DNA of 54,071 nucleotides, taken from Thermoplasmata archaeon (GTDB taxonomy: Archaea; Thermoplasmatota; Thermoplasmata; Thermoplasmatales; Thermoplasmataceae). A program made the translations under genes and the position numbers. The notes beneath the pieces are model-generated. The model was not told where the DNA came from. It did not search any database and saw only the letters and a list, made by a program, of their open reading frames with translations. The stretch is taken from the NCBI GenBank assembly GCA_021792655.1, contig JAJYUG010000002.1, forward strand, positions 1 to 54,071, in the 5' to 3' direction. Positions 9,350 to 18,658 of this stretch are shown here, piece after piece. Positions within the stretch are counted from its first letter, which is position 1. The number at the start of each line of letters is the position of its first letter.

Positions 9350-9368
9350 AGACGGGGGATAGGAAAGG

Positions 9369-10028
9369 TCAGTCCGTTCTTGACCATCCTATGGCAGAAT
9401 CGTCATCCCTTCGGTCGCCAGTGAAAGGTGTTATGACCTTGTCCTGGAGTTCCACCTTTGGCTTACGCCATGACGATGTCCCTGCCTCGTTCTTCACAAA
9501 ACTGTAGTTGAAGTTTTCCTCGGATAGTTTCATTGTCGATACGAACCCGCCAACATAGCTGAATATTGTTAGCGTAAGGATCGCGCTCGGCAGGACAACT
9601 GCTATGGTCTTGACGAATCCATAGTATGTGTTAAGGTCGGTTGCGAAGTTTGATACGACGAAAATTGACGATCCTGAGACAGTAACTATGCCGCTGCGGA
9701 GATATGCAGACATAACTCCGAATGGACCTGATGTGAATGGCGCGAGTGATACCATTGCGAAGGTTATCAGGGCATCTGCCACCAGGGCTGACATAAGGGA
9801 CTTGCCTATGGATCCGGATTTCCGGCCGGACATGTACCCGGCAATTCCTGGGCCTGCTATTGGTATCCACCAGAGCAGCATTGAAAATATGAGGGCGTAC
9901 ATTATCCCCTTCGACTGTGAATAATTAAGTGAGGCTTTTTTCTGTTTCTTCTTGTCCAGGCGGAAAATGCTCTTAACCCTGATTTTTTCAGCTATTTCCT
10001 CAAATATTGAACGCTTCCATCCTGTCAT
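9369..10028 (-). CDS. Integral membrane protein of unknown function with glycine-rich helix
   Basis: I do not recognise a named family. The 219-aa protein has a basic cytoplasmic N-terminus (about 45 residues, Lys/Arg-rich) and then four predicted membrane helices. The first contains a glycine-rich turn (GPGIAGYMSGRKSG) of the kind seen in small archaeal DUF5518-like membrane proteins. The hydrophilic C-terminal tail is about 45 residues. A TATA-like CTTTAAATAG lies about 30 nt upstream of the ATG. It converges on the Ta0938-like gene with 19 nt between them. Confidence 0.65.
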   Translation of the reverse strand: MTGWKRSIFEEIAEKIRVKSIFRLDKKKQKKASLNYSQSKGIMYALIFSMLLWWIPIAGPGIAGYMSGRKSGSIGKSLMSALVADALITFAMVSLAPFTSGPFGVMSAYLRSGIVTVSGSSIFVVSNFATDLNTYYGFVKTIAVVLPSAILTLTIFSYVGGFVSTMKLSEENFNYSFVKNEAGTSSWRKPKVELQDKVITPFTGDRRDDDSAIGWSRTD

Positions 10029-10097
10029 ACTACGTCAGACATGACACAACAATTTACTATTTAAAGATATCCTATGGGAACGGGATAATTTTCCAGT

Positions 10098-11312
10098 TCA
10101 TGCTCCATACTTTTCTGATCTCTCGGATAGCTGCAGCAAATACTGCATAACGTCGCCGCTCTTCAGCCTCAGCGCTGACCGCTGTGCGCTTATCTCGTCA
10201 AATTGTGCGGTCCTGTCCTTTATAATGCCCTTGGAGTAGAACACTATTGGAACGGGATCCCCGGAGTGATCCTTCATGGAGCAGGGAGTGCTGTGGTCAC
10301 CCGTTATGCATATTACCGTATCTTCAGCCAAGTGTACCAGTTGTCCGACAGCGTCATCAATTTTCTCTATAACATCCCTCTTGAGTATGGGGTCACCGTC
10401 ATGACCTGCTATATCCGGCGCCTTTACGTTCACAAGCACGTAATCATATGTCTTCAGTGCCTCCATTGCTCCCTTTATCTTCCCCCTGTAATCCGTATCG
10501 ACCCTTCCCGTAACTCCTGGAACGCTAAGTGGGGTGATTCCCGCAAGGCTGCATATCCCGGAGATCATCGGTATGCCAACAACACATGCCCCTTTCATGT
10601 TGTACCGATCACTAAATGGTTCCAGTTTCGGTGCAATACCGGCACCCCTGAGCAGGATCTCGTTTGCCGGAGGAAGACCCTCCCTGATGCGATCGTGGTT
10701 CACATCGCTCTCATCCAGTATCTTCCTAGATTCCACAAGAAACTTGTTTATCAATGATGCTGTGATCTCCCCGTCAGGTTTCGTGGCACTGACGCTTGAA
10801 ACTTTTTTCCCCGCCTCGTGCGGATCTGAGTCGGTAACGTTTGGAGAGAGCCCAGCCCCGTGCATAACCATCGCGGCCCTGTGTTCCACACCTTCCTTCA
10901 CCCTGAACTCAACCCCGCCGATCTCCATGTTGAGATCCCTTGCCAGTTCAGCGGTGCCGGATGTTATCCTCCCTGCTCTCCTGTCGAGAATCCTCATAGC
11001 GTCGTCGCGGGATGCAAAATTTGCCCTGAATGCTATATCGCCCGCCCTTACTTCCATTCCAAGGCCCATAGCCTCAAATGGTCCCCGTCCGGTGTACACT
11101 TTTTCAGGATCATAACCGATAAGGGAGAGGTGCGATGTGTCTGACCCAGCTCTTATTCCGGGAGAAATAGGATGCATAAGCCCGTTCATCCCGTTCCTTG
11201 AAATGAAATTAAGATTTGGCCTGAAAGCCGCCTGCAGCGCAGTCATGTTCCCAAGGACTTCGTTTGGCCTGTCTCCGAGCCCATCCAGAACGATCAGCAT
11301 TATCTTTTTCAT
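10098..11312 (-). CDS. apgM: Cofactor-independent phosphoglycerate mutase, archaeal type
   Basis: Interconverts 3- and 2-phosphoglycerate in the lower glycolytic/gluconeogenic pathway; enolase at 51270-52490 is the next step. The 404-aa length, N-terminal metal-binding IVLDGLGDRP, phosphate-site AGSDTSHLSLIGYDP, and C-terminal metal-binding ITGDHSTPCSMKDHSGDPVP identify the archaeal ApgM branch of the alkaline phosphatase superfamily. An AATTATTAACG element about 25 nt upstream and an AAGGAAC just before the ATG could both serve expression. Confidence 0.95.
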   Translation of the reverse strand: MKKIMLIVLDGLGDRPNEVLGNMTALQAAFRPNLNFISRNGMNGLMHPISPGIRAGSDTSHLSLIGYDPEKVYTGRGPFEAMGLGMEVRAGDIAFRANFASRDDAMRILDRRAGRITSGTAELARDLNMEIGGVEFRVKEGVEHRAAMVMHGAGLSPNVTDSDPHEAGKKVSSVSATKPDGEITASLINKFLVESRKILDESDVNHDRIREGLPPANEILLRGAGIAPKLEPFSDRYNMKGACVVGIPMISGICSLAGITPLSVPGVTGRVDTDYRGKIKGAMEALKTYDYVLVNVKAPDIAGHDGDPILKRDVIEKIDDAVGQLVHLAEDTVICITGDHSTPCSMKDHSGDPVPIVFYSKGIIKDRTAQFDEISAQRSALRLKSGDVMQYLLQLSERSEKYGA

Positions 11313-11373
11313 GTTCCTTGAATGTGAGAAACGTTAATAATTGCTGCGTAGTGTTATCTATTTATAAGCTGAA

Positions 11374-11724
11374 TCATTTTTCTGTTACTACAGGCTTGCT
11401 GGATCCGCGCCACGCACGCATGCCACCCTCAAGGTGGCTGACCTTTGTTACACCGTTCCTGATCAGCATTGCAGAAGCTGCCCTGCTGCGGTGGCCGGTT
11501 GCGCATACCAGAAGGTAGTGCGAATTCTTATCAAGCTTGGGCGCAAGCTCTTTCATTGAAGCGAGAGGATGCAACTCCACCCCTTCGATGTGGCCGTGCC
11601 TGTATTCCATCTGTGTCCGAACATCTATAGGCATTGTCCCCTCTTCCTTCATCTTTCTCTCAAAATCGTCTGGCGAAAGATTGACCAGCATATCAGGCTG
11701 CCTAAAATAATCCAGAAATCCCAT
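11374..11724 (-). CDS. Single-domain rhodanese-like sulfurtransferase
   Basis: A 116-aa single rhodanese domain with the active-site loop CATGHRS, Cys74 being the persulfide-forming residue, after the usual PIDVRTQMEYRHGHIEG segment. It probably transfers sulfane sulfur or acts in sulfide or cyanide handling. ATG 11724 is preferred over the in-frame TTG at 11733 because a strong TATA (ATTATATATATTAG region) lies about 25 nt upstream, making a leaderless message. It sits between apgM and ahcY on the same strand but has its own promoter. Confidence 0.85.
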   Translation of the reverse strand: MGFLDYFRQPDMLVNLSPDDFERKMKEEGTMPIDVRTQMEYRHGHIEGVELHPLASMKELAPKLDKNSHYLLVCATGHRSRAASAMLIRNGVTKVSHLEGGMRAWRGSSKPVVTEK

Positions 11725-11783
11725 GATACCCAATTCTTACTAATATATATAATCAACTGGAAATTGAAAAACTGAGGGAAGAA

Positions 11784-13022
11784 CTACGTTCCTTCTTCCC
11801 ATGAGTTTGCGTATTTCTCCTGCTGGGGAGTCAACTTGTCAAGTGTTATTCCTAGAGCCTGCAGCCTGATCTCCGCCACATACCTGTCTATGCTCTCCGG
11901 AACCGAATAAACCTTTTTTTCAAGGGAAGAACCATTGGAAACAAGATACTCCGCTACAAGTGCCTGGAGTGCAAAGCTCAGATCCATGATTTCAACCGGA
12001 TGACCCTGCCCGGATGCGAGGTTTACAAGCCTGCCATCCGCGATTAGATTCACTGTGTTGCCGTTTTCCAGCCTGAACTTCTTGACGCTCTCCCTTACGG
12101 GAACAATGCCTATGTTTCTCTTTTCAAGTTCTGAAACTGCAATCTCGTTGTTAAAGTGCCCGGAATTTGCCAGTATAATATCCTTCTTTGCTTTCAGCAT
12201 ATGGTCGTATGTCACAATATCTTTCATCCCAGTAGCTGTCACTACCATGTCAGCTGACTTTATTGCATCTTCCATCCTTTCGACGCTAAAACCTTCCATC
12301 AGCGCTTCGTTTGCCTTGACAGGGTCAATCTCAGTAATGCTAACCCTTGCTCCCATGCCCTTCATCCTTAGCGCTATTCCCTTCCCGCAGTATCCGTACC
12401 CGGCCACTACAACCTTCTTGCCAGCTATCAGGATATTGGTTGCATTCATGATTCCGTCAAGTGTGCTCTGGCCGGTACCGTACCTGTTGTCGAAGAGGTG
12501 CTTCATCTGTGCATCGTTAACGTCAAACATGGGGAATTTCAGTGCCCCATCTTTTTCCATCGCCTTGAGCCTAACCACGCCGGTCGTTGTCTCCTCGTTC
12601 CCGCCGATCACGTGCGGGAGAAGTTCTTTGCGGTCCCCGTGCACCAGCTTTACAAGATCCCCTCCATCATCCACGATTATGTCGGGTCCAATGTCCAGTG
12701 CCCTGTTGAGATTCTCATAGTATTCCTGCTCATTCTCGCCCTTCTTTGCAAAAACCTTCATTGAATAGTCGCTTTTAAGTGAAGACACGACGCTGTCATC
12801 TGAACTGAGAGGGTTGCAGGACGCCATGTTTACTGTTGCTCCCCCTTCCTTAAGCAGCAGGGCAAATATCCCTGTCTTTGCCTCCACATGCAGTGCCATT
12901 GCCACCTTGATCCCCTTGAACGGTTTCTCCTTTATGAACCTGGGACGTATCTGCGAAATGACATCCATGTGCTCCCTTGCCCATTGCAGCCTTAAAAATC
13001 CTTTTTCTTCCACCTTATTCAC
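11784..13022 (-). CDS. ahcY: S-adenosylhomocysteine (or S-inosylhomocysteine) hydrolase
   Basis: Removes the S-adenosylhomocysteine left by methyltransferases, using tightly bound NAD. The 412-aa protein shows the Rossmann NAD-binding segment GYGYCGKGIALRMKGMGAR, the substrate-site DDGGDLVKLVHG and the GNEETTTGV loop, and lacks the plant/bacterial insertion. Some archaeal members prefer S-inosylhomocysteine, which cannot be told from sequence. It starts with GTG at 13022, overlapping ribC by 8 nt; another GTG lies 9 nt downstream. Coupled to ribC in one transcript. Confidence 0.93.
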   Translation of the reverse strand: MNKVEEKGFLRLQWAREHMDVISQIRPRFIKEKPFKGIKVAMALHVEAKTGIFALLLKEGGATVNMASCNPLSSDDSVVSSLKSDYSMKVFAKKGENEQEYYENLNRALDIGPDIIVDDGGDLVKLVHGDRKELLPHVIGGNEETTTGVVRLKAMEKDGALKFPMFDVNDAQMKHLFDNRYGTGQSTLDGIMNATNILIAGKKVVVAGYGYCGKGIALRMKGMGARVSITEIDPVKANEALMEGFSVERMEDAIKSADMVVTATGMKDIVTYDHMLKAKKDIILANSGHFNNEIAVSELEKRNIGIVPVRESVKKFRLENGNTVNLIADGRLVNLASGQGHPVEIMDLSFALQALVAEYLVSNGSSLEKKVYSVPESIDRYVAEIRLQALGITLDKLTPQQEKYANSWEEGT

Positions 13023-13635
13023 CCTTCAGTTTCTTACAGTCAAGTGTGTAAAGCACGCCATTCCCAATAATAGTTTTCCCGATAACTATATCCCTTATGT
13101 CCCTTTGAGGCTGGAAGAGGGGCAGTCCGTTGTGTATTAGTATATTCCCCACGTAGATGAAGAATTCATCACACAAGCCTTCTGATAAAAGCTCGTTTAT
13201 CACAGTTCTCCCTCCCTCCACTAGAATGCGTTTTATGCCAAGGCCATAGAGGTCTGCCATGACATTTCCAACACTAAGATCCGCCTCGTCCCGCACCATT
13301 ACTCTGGCATTTGGCATTTTCCTCCCCTGCTGCGACGTGAAAATAATTGTTTCCGCCGTGCCGTCAAATATATTTGAGTTTTCCGGAACCCTGAGCTTGT
13401 TGTCCAGCACGATCCTCTTCGGGTTGGCTCCATTTTTCACCCTTACTGTTAGGGAAGGATTGTCGTTTATCACCGTATTCGCTCCTACCATTATGGCATC
13501 AACAGATCTCCTGATGCCATCAACGCGCTTCATATCCTCATTGCATGAGATCGATACTCTCCTGCCACCATTTCCGGCAATCATGCCGTTGAGGCTCTGT
13601 GCAACGTTGATTATTATGTATGGCCTTGGCGTCAC
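13015..13635 (-). CDS. 2,5-diamino-6-ribosylaminopyrimidinone 5'-phosphate reductase (archaeal RibC/RibD-C)
   Basis: Performs the NAD(P)H-dependent side-chain reduction in archaeal riboflavin and F420 precursor synthesis. The RibD C-terminal fold is recognisable from PYIIINVAQSLNGMIAG, VDAIMVGANTVINDNPSLTVR and the late ILVEGGRTVINELLSEGL. I chose the GTG at 13635 (206 aa), which places PYII seven residues from the start, as in short archaeal homologues; a TATA-like TAATTTTTAA lies about 25-30 nt upstream. The in-frame ATG at 13692 would add 19 residues with no ribosome binding site. The open frame extends further, antisense to the start of hel308, but that part is not homologous. Confidence 0.87.
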   Translation of the reverse strand: MTPRPYIIINVAQSLNGMIAGNGGRRVSISCNEDMKRVDGIRRSVDAIMVGANTVINDNPSLTVRVKNGANPKRIVLDNKLRVPENSNIFDGTAETIIFTSQQGRKMPNARVMVRDEADLSVGNVMADLYGLGIKRILVEGGRTVINELLSEGLCDEFFIYVGNILIHNGLPLFQPQRDIRDIVIGKTIIGNGVLYTLDCKKLKGE

Positions 13636-13743
13636 AATATCATTTATGGCAAGGCGGTTAAAAATTATTGCAAGACCTACCAACGCACACATGTAAGAAG
13701 AAAGGAAATGGTATTTTAGGTGTGCAGCAATCTCCATTGGCAG

Positions 13744-15804
13744 ATGAAGGTAAGCGAACTTGGATATCCAGAGGAATTCATTGAGATTGCGGGTGGCGAT
13801 CACGAACTGTACCCACACCAACAGGAAGCCATAGGGGCAATTCGTGGCGGCACTAATGTCCTGGTTACTGTTCCAACCGCATCCGGAAAGACCTTGATCG
13901 CTTATGCGGCAATAATGGAAAAGCAGAAGACGGGACTGAAGTCCCTCTATATTGTCCCTCTCAAGTCCCTGGCATCCGAAAAATTTGATGACCTGAAGAA
14001 ACTCCGCAAGCTTGGAATGAGAGTTACCATAGCTGTAGGGGATGTGGATTCTTCGCCGTCTTTCATAAAGGATTATGACGTTGTGGTATGCACTTCAGAG
14101 AAGGCGGACTCCATGATAAGGCATGATCCTTCCATCCTGTACGATATAGGGCTTATCATAGCTGACGAGGCTCACCTCATAGGTGACCCGGACAGGGGTC
14201 CGAAGCTTGAGATGGTGCTCTCCGCCTGCATGTACCTCAACCCTGACCTCACCATTATATCGCTATCAGCCACGATCTCCAATGGTGAGGACATGGCCAG
14301 ATGGCTCAGGAGCAAACTGATCAGCAGCAATTTCAGGCCTGTTCCGCTAAGGTATGGAGTCATCAACGGAAATGAGATAGAATATACGGACGGGAAACTT
14401 GAAAAGGTCAGCGGGAAGAACTACCTGGATGACATAATAAGCGGGGATATCGAGAACGGAGGGCAGGTTCTCGTGTTCGTTAACTCCAGGAACAGGGCAG
14501 AAGCGCTTGCAAAGCAGATAGTGCCGATCACGGGGAAATATGTATTTCTGGAGGAAAGCCTCATCGATCTGGGAGATGATGCTGACAGGTACCAGGAAAT
14601 GCTCAAATCCCTATTGAGAAAAGGTGTTTCCTTCCACCATGCAGGCCTTTCCATGAAGGAGAAGGATACCATAGAGAGGCTTTTCAGGGATCGTTACATA
14701 AAGGTGCTGGTGGCAACGCCGACACTGGCTGCAGGGGTGAACCTTCCCGCACGCACCGTAGTGGTCAGGGACATGAGCAGGTTCATGGATGGTTACAGCC
14801 AGTATGTGAAGAAAATTGAGATACTGCAAATGCTTGGAAGGGCGGGCAGGCCGGGATACGACACTGAGGGCAGGGCGCTGATATACGCATCAACCGATAG
14901 CGCCGTAGAGAAGGCACAAGAATACCTGTCTGGTGAATCTGAGCCCATTATCTCCATTTTCGGAGGAAGGCGCGCACTCCAGATGAACGTCCTTGCACTG
15001 GTTTCAACAGGAATTGCAAAAAACCTCGAAGAGGTAAAGAAATTCTTCGGATCGACGTTCTTCGGGCAGCAGAACGTTATCTCTGATATATACACTGATC
15101 TGGAGAGAACCCTGGGTTTCCTTGTATCAGAGGACTTCGTCAGGGAGAAGATGGGAAACTATGAGGCGACAACGTTCGGGAAGACCGTTAGCGATCTTTA
15201 CATAGAGCCGAAGACCGCACTGATACTCAGGGAATACTTTGAAAAGCCCCATTCAATCGATCTTGCCCTTTTCTATATATGCAGGACCCCCGACATGATC
15301 AATTTTTCCACCAGAACCGGGGACATGCCTTACATAACTGATTTTCTTGAAGAAATTGAAGTATTCAGTGATGACGATGACAATTATTCTGCTGCAAAGA
15401 CAGCAATCGTACTGAAGAACTGGATAGACGAGGTTCCAATTATCGACATAACAGAGAAGTTCAATATAGGCCCCGGGGACGTGCAGAGCAAGATAGCTTC
15501 AGCTGACTGGATTTCATATTCCCTCTCCCGGCTGGCGGAATTGTTCAAGCCGGAGATCAGGGGGGAACTGGAACGCCTGAATATAAGGATCAAGGAGGGA
15601 ATTAAGGAGGATGTCCTTTCGCTAATCACCATACCTAACATAGGAAGGGTCAGGGCAAGGAGGCTGCACAGGGCGGGTTACAGGACTCTGGATCAGGTTG
15701 CTTCCGCGCAGCCCTCTGAAATCTCCAGGATATTCGGCTTTTCGTCCAAACTGGCTAATGAAACTGTGGATCATGCCAAACGGATAAAGGGAAGATACAG
15801 ATGA
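13744..15804 (+). CDS. hel308: Hel308-family ATP-dependent DNA helicase
   Basis: A superfamily 2, 3'-5' DNA helicase that acts at stalled replication forks. The 686 residues show the Q-motif region LYPHQQEAI, motif I PTASGKT (44-50), motif II DEAH, motif III SAT, and motif VI QMLGRAGRPGYD. A C-terminal helix-hairpin-helix (IPNIGRVRARRLHRAGY) matches the ratchet and domain V region. ATG 13744 is preferred over the GTG at 13720 because a TATTTTAG element lies about 25-30 nt before the ATG. The stop overlaps the start of trm5 by four bases. Confidence 0.93.
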   Translation: MKVSELGYPEEFIEIAGGDHELYPHQQEAIGAIRGGTNVLVTVPTASGKTLIAYAAIMEKQKTGLKSLYIVPLKSLASEKFDDLKKLRKLGMRVTIAVGDVDSSPSFIKDYDVVVCTSEKADSMIRHDPSILYDIGLIIADEAHLIGDPDRGPKLEMVLSACMYLNPDLTIISLSATISNGEDMARWLRSKLISSNFRPVPLRYGVINGNEIEYTDGKLEKVSGKNYLDDIISGDIENGGQVLVFVNSRNRAEALAKQIVPITGKYVFLEESLIDLGDDADRYQEMLKSLLRKGVSFHHAGLSMKEKDTIERLFRDRYIKVLVATPTLAAGVNLPARTVVVRDMSRFMDGYSQYVKKIEILQMLGRAGRPGYDTEGRALIYASTDSAVEKAQEYLSGESEPIISIFGGRRALQMNVLALVSTGIAKNLEEVKKFFGSTFFGQQNVISDIYTDLERTLGFLVSEDFVREKMGNYEATTFGKTVSDLYIEPKTALILREYFEKPHSIDLALFYICRTPDMINFSTRTGDMPYITDFLEEIEVFSDDDDNYSAAKTAIVLKNWIDEVPIIDITEKFNIGPGDVQSKIASADWISYSLSRLAELFKPEIRGELERLNIRIKEGIKEDVLSLITIPNIGRVRARRLHRAGYRTLDQVASAQPSEISRIFGFSSKLANETVDHAKRIKGRYR

Positions 15805-16763
15805 CAATTCACATTTCCGTGAACAGGGAGGACGCGCAGGACTCCATATCCGTCCTGAAAAGAATGGGGATGATAGATCCTTCACACAAGATATACAACT
15901 CCGGGGAAAGGGTCTTCATACCTGTCATATCTGCGGATACCATCCCGGAATCGGTTCCGGGCACCATCGTTGACCTGGACGGAAAGCCCAGGGAGGAAAG
16001 GTTGAGACCGCTGGTTCAGCCAGGTTCTTTTGATGTCGTTGGACACATTGCCATAATAAAGTACATTGAAGGGAAGGACTACTCATCGAAGGCCAATGAG
16101 ATACTGCAGACCAGGAAGAGCATCCGGACTGTGTACCTGGACAGGGGAGTTAAAGGTGATCACCGTAAAAGAACGCTTGAACTCCTTGCCGGTGAGGACC
16201 TGCCGGAAACGCTGTACAGGGAGAATGGAATCACGCTTAGGGTAAATGTCAGAAAGGCATATTTCTCCCCGCGTCTGGCAACAGAAAGGCTGCTCATTTC
16301 CAGCAGGATCAGGGACGGAGAATATGTGTGTGACATGTTCTCCGGCATTGGTCCGTTCTCCATATCGATTGCCAAGAATGCCAGGGCACGGGTAGTAGCA
16401 ATCGATTCCAACTGCGACGCCGTAGAAATCCTCAGGGAGAACATCAGCATCAACAGGCTGGTTGGTACCATCGATGCCATCTGCGCAGATTCCTCTTCGG
16501 AGATCTTGAAACACGGCAAGTTCGACAGGATAATAATGAATCTGCCACACGACGCATTCAGCTTCATTGAAAATGCGTACGCAGCTCTGATTGACGGCGG
16601 CCTGATAAATTATTACGAAATCAGCACCGATGAGGGTATAACCGACAGGATGATGCAATTCCGCGACATGGGACTGAAACTCACGTGGAAAAGAGTCGTG
16701 CACGGATATTCCAAAATGGAAAGTCTGCACTCGATGGAGTTCCAGAAGATTCCAAGAAACTAG
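15801..16763 (+). CDS. trm5: tRNA (guanine37-N1)-methyltransferase Trm5
   Basis: Methylates G37 next to the anticodon, preventing frameshifts and starting archaeal wyosine formation. The 320-aa protein has an N-terminal substrate region and a class I SAM-dependent methyltransferase core. The core carries DMFSGIGPFSISIAKNA (motif I), VVAIDSNCDAVEILREN (motif II), and the catalytic-site IIMNLPHDAF. The length suggests a Trm5b-like enzyme. It is translationally coupled to hel308 through ATGA, and its stop codon overlaps that of the convergent oxidoreductase. Confidence 0.92.
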   Translation: MTIHISVNREDAQDSISVLKRMGMIDPSHKIYNSGERVFIPVISADTIPESVPGTIVDLDGKPREERLRPLVQPGSFDVVGHIAIIKYIEGKDYSSKANEILQTRKSIRTVYLDRGVKGDHRKRTLELLAGEDLPETLYRENGITLRVNVRKAYFSPRLATERLLISSRIRDGEYVCDMFSGIGPFSISIAKNARARVVAIDSNCDAVEILRENISINRLVGTIDAICADSSSEILKHGKFDRIIMNLPHDAFSFIENAYAALIDGGLINYYEISTDEGITDRMMQFRDMGLKLTWKRVVHGYSKMESLHSMEFQKIPRN

Positions 16764-18196
16764 GTTCTTCTTCCGGCGGAAGCGGAATATGTTTTCCACC
16801 TGTCAAGTATCGGCAGTTTCTCATCGTAAACTGTATCCATGAGGTTCAGGTGCTCAAGTATTCCCATGACGGATTTGTCTGCGTCTCTCACTGCGGAAAT
16901 CAGGTCCTTGTTCGTGTTTGTTGAATCGCCGCCGGAAAAAAGCCCCGGTATGGAGGTCATTCCTACGTCGTCAACAACTACATGCCCCTGCGGCGTCAGC
17001 CTGAGGCTTCTGAGATACTCAGGATCTATGAATGAGTAATCCGTTTCCTGCCCAGTTGCTTCAATGACGGTATCTGCCTTTATCTCATGCACCTTGTCCT
17101 TGATCGGTACAGGCTTGGCCCTTCCGCTCTTCTCCACCACCATTTCATTCTGCCAGTACTTCACAGAAACGACCCTGCCGTTTTCCTGAACGTATTCAAA
17201 TGGTGTGACTTCCCATTCGTATTTCACAAACTCTTCAACGGACTCTTCAAGTTCCTCTTCCGCATTGAGTGATGGATAGCCTGGCCTGTCCTGCTCCCTC
17301 CTGCGATACATGATTATAACATTCTTGGCGCCAAGTCGCATAGCAGTTCTTGATGAATCATTTGCCGTGAATCCCCCACCAATTACGACGACATCGTTTC
17401 CAACGTCAATATTTTCCCCGAGGCTTACCCTTTGCAGGAAATTCATAGCGTGATAAACATTTGGTGCATCTGATCCTGGAGTTCCTGTCATGTGTGGCTT
17501 GTGCGTGCCTATGGACATGAAGACCGCATCATTGCTCTGCATTATCTCGGAAAATTTGATATCCTTTCCTACTACAGTATTGAGGTGAACTTCAACACCC
17601 TGCGAAAGTATGAAATTGATTTCCTTGTCAAGTACATCCTGCGGAAGCCTGTATCTGGGAATACCAGTTTTCATGAAACCACCCAATGCAGGCAGAGCCT
17701 CGTATATGACTACCCTGACACCCTGGATTGAAAGATAGAAAGCTGCTGTCAGTCCAGCAGGTCCGCCCCCAATTATGGCAACTTTCTTGTCTACAAACTT
17801 TTTCTTTGGAACGCTGATTATCTTTCCGTAATCGCTGAACTTATCTGCGGCATACCTCTTGATGTGCCTTATTGCTATTGGACCGCCCTCATCATAAAGA
17901 ACGCAGATATCCTCACAGAGATGAGTGCACACCCTTCCGATTATTGCAGGGAAAGGCAGCGTCTCAAAAACTATCCTGACAGTCTGCGCCGGGTCTCCTA
18001 CCGCAGTGCTTCGGATATAGCCGCCTATGTCAAGGCTGGCTGGACATGCCTGGGTGCAGATGTTGCATCCTATGCATCTGCTGGCCTCTGCATACGCTTC
18101 GTTATCGGTGTATTCCTTTACTGGCTCAATTTCGAATGATTTGATCCTCTTTGCCGGATCTTCATGACTCTGCTTGACACGTTCGAAATTGAGCAT
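16760..18196 (-). CDS. GltD-like NAD(P)H oxidoreductase (glutamate synthase small-subunit family)
   Basis: A 478-aa iron-sulfur flavoprotein of the family that feeds electrons from NAD(P)H. The N-terminal region has the cysteine clusters CIGCNICTQACP and CTHLCEDIC for iron-sulfur binding. An FAD-binding GGGPAGLTAAFYLSIQG and a second dinucleotide site GGGFTANDSSRTAMRLGA follow. No glutamate synthase large subunit is in the window, so the acceptor is unknown; a ferredoxin:NADP oxidoreductase (NfnB-like) role is also possible. A TATA-like GGTTTATAACTG lies upstream. Confidence 0.87.
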   Translation of the reverse strand: MLNFERVKQSHEDPAKRIKSFEIEPVKEYTDNEAYAEASRCIGCNICTQACPASLDIGGYIRSTAVGDPAQTVRIVFETLPFPAIIGRVCTHLCEDICVLYDEGGPIAIRHIKRYAADKFSDYGKIISVPKKKFVDKKVAIIGGGPAGLTAAFYLSIQGVRVVIYEALPALGGFMKTGIPRYRLPQDVLDKEINFILSQGVEVHLNTVVGKDIKFSEIMQSNDAVFMSIGTHKPHMTGTPGSDAPNVYHAMNFLQRVSLGENIDVGNDVVVIGGGFTANDSSRTAMRLGAKNVIIMYRRREQDRPGYPSLNAEEELEESVEEFVKYEWEVTPFEYVQENGRVVSVKYWQNEMVVEKSGRAKPVPIKDKVHEIKADTVIEATGQETDYSFIDPEYLRSLRLTPQGHVVVDDVGMTSIPGLFSGGDSTNTNKDLISAVRDADKSVMGILEHLNLMDTVYDEKLPILDRWKTYSASAGRRT

Positions 18197-18262
18197 TTAC
18201 TTGATCCCACGGTAAATCTGTTTGACAGTTATAAACCTTATCTAGCTTGGAAATACACCATT

Positions 18263-18658
18263 TCAGGATAGAAAGTGCGGCACCACCAGCATTGCAAAGA
18301 AGAGCACGAACAGTACACACGATGAAAGAGCAATGTAAAGCCTGTTCCTGGTTTCTATAAACGACATCAGGGCAATGACAACAACGGTAATGGGCGTGAA
18401 TATGAGAACCCACAGGCCGAATGCGACGTAAAATGCCCCATCCAGCTGATACATGCCGGTAAACAGGTTGTTGAGCGGGATAAGGGATGAATACAGGGTC
18501 TGGCTCTTTGAATAGCTTGCGATCTGGGCCAGGGTATAACCATCCGCACCCCCCTTAACCATGATGATAACTATACCACTAATGACTGAGGCCATGCTCA
18601 ATATCACACCGGTTCTCAAGGAGGCGCTGATGATCCTGTAAACGTCAAAGTGCTTCAA
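18263..18658 (-). CDS. DUF1634 membrane protein
   Basis: A 131-aa protein with three predicted membrane helices that matches the DUF1634 pattern (hydrophobic, ending in a short basic loop and a helix). The family usually lies beside TauE/SafE permeases, as it does here. It starts with a TTG at 18658, supported by a GAGGT ribosome binding site 6 to 10 nt upstream, and overlaps the permease gene by 14 nt. It probably forms a complex with that permease; this is an inference from gene order. Confidence 0.8.
   Translation of the reverse strand: MKHFDVYRIISASLRTGVILSMASVISGIVIIMVKGGADGYTLAQIASYSKSQTLYSSLIPLNNLFTGMYQLDGAFYVAFGLWVLIFTPITVVVIALMSFIETRNRLYIALSSCVLFVLFFAMLVVPHFLS

Noticed and set aside
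13636-13821. N-terminal extension of the RibC frame (GTG or ATG further upstream)
   Set aside because: The extra residues are antisense to the start and promoter of hel308 and do not fit the short N-terminus of archaeal homologues.
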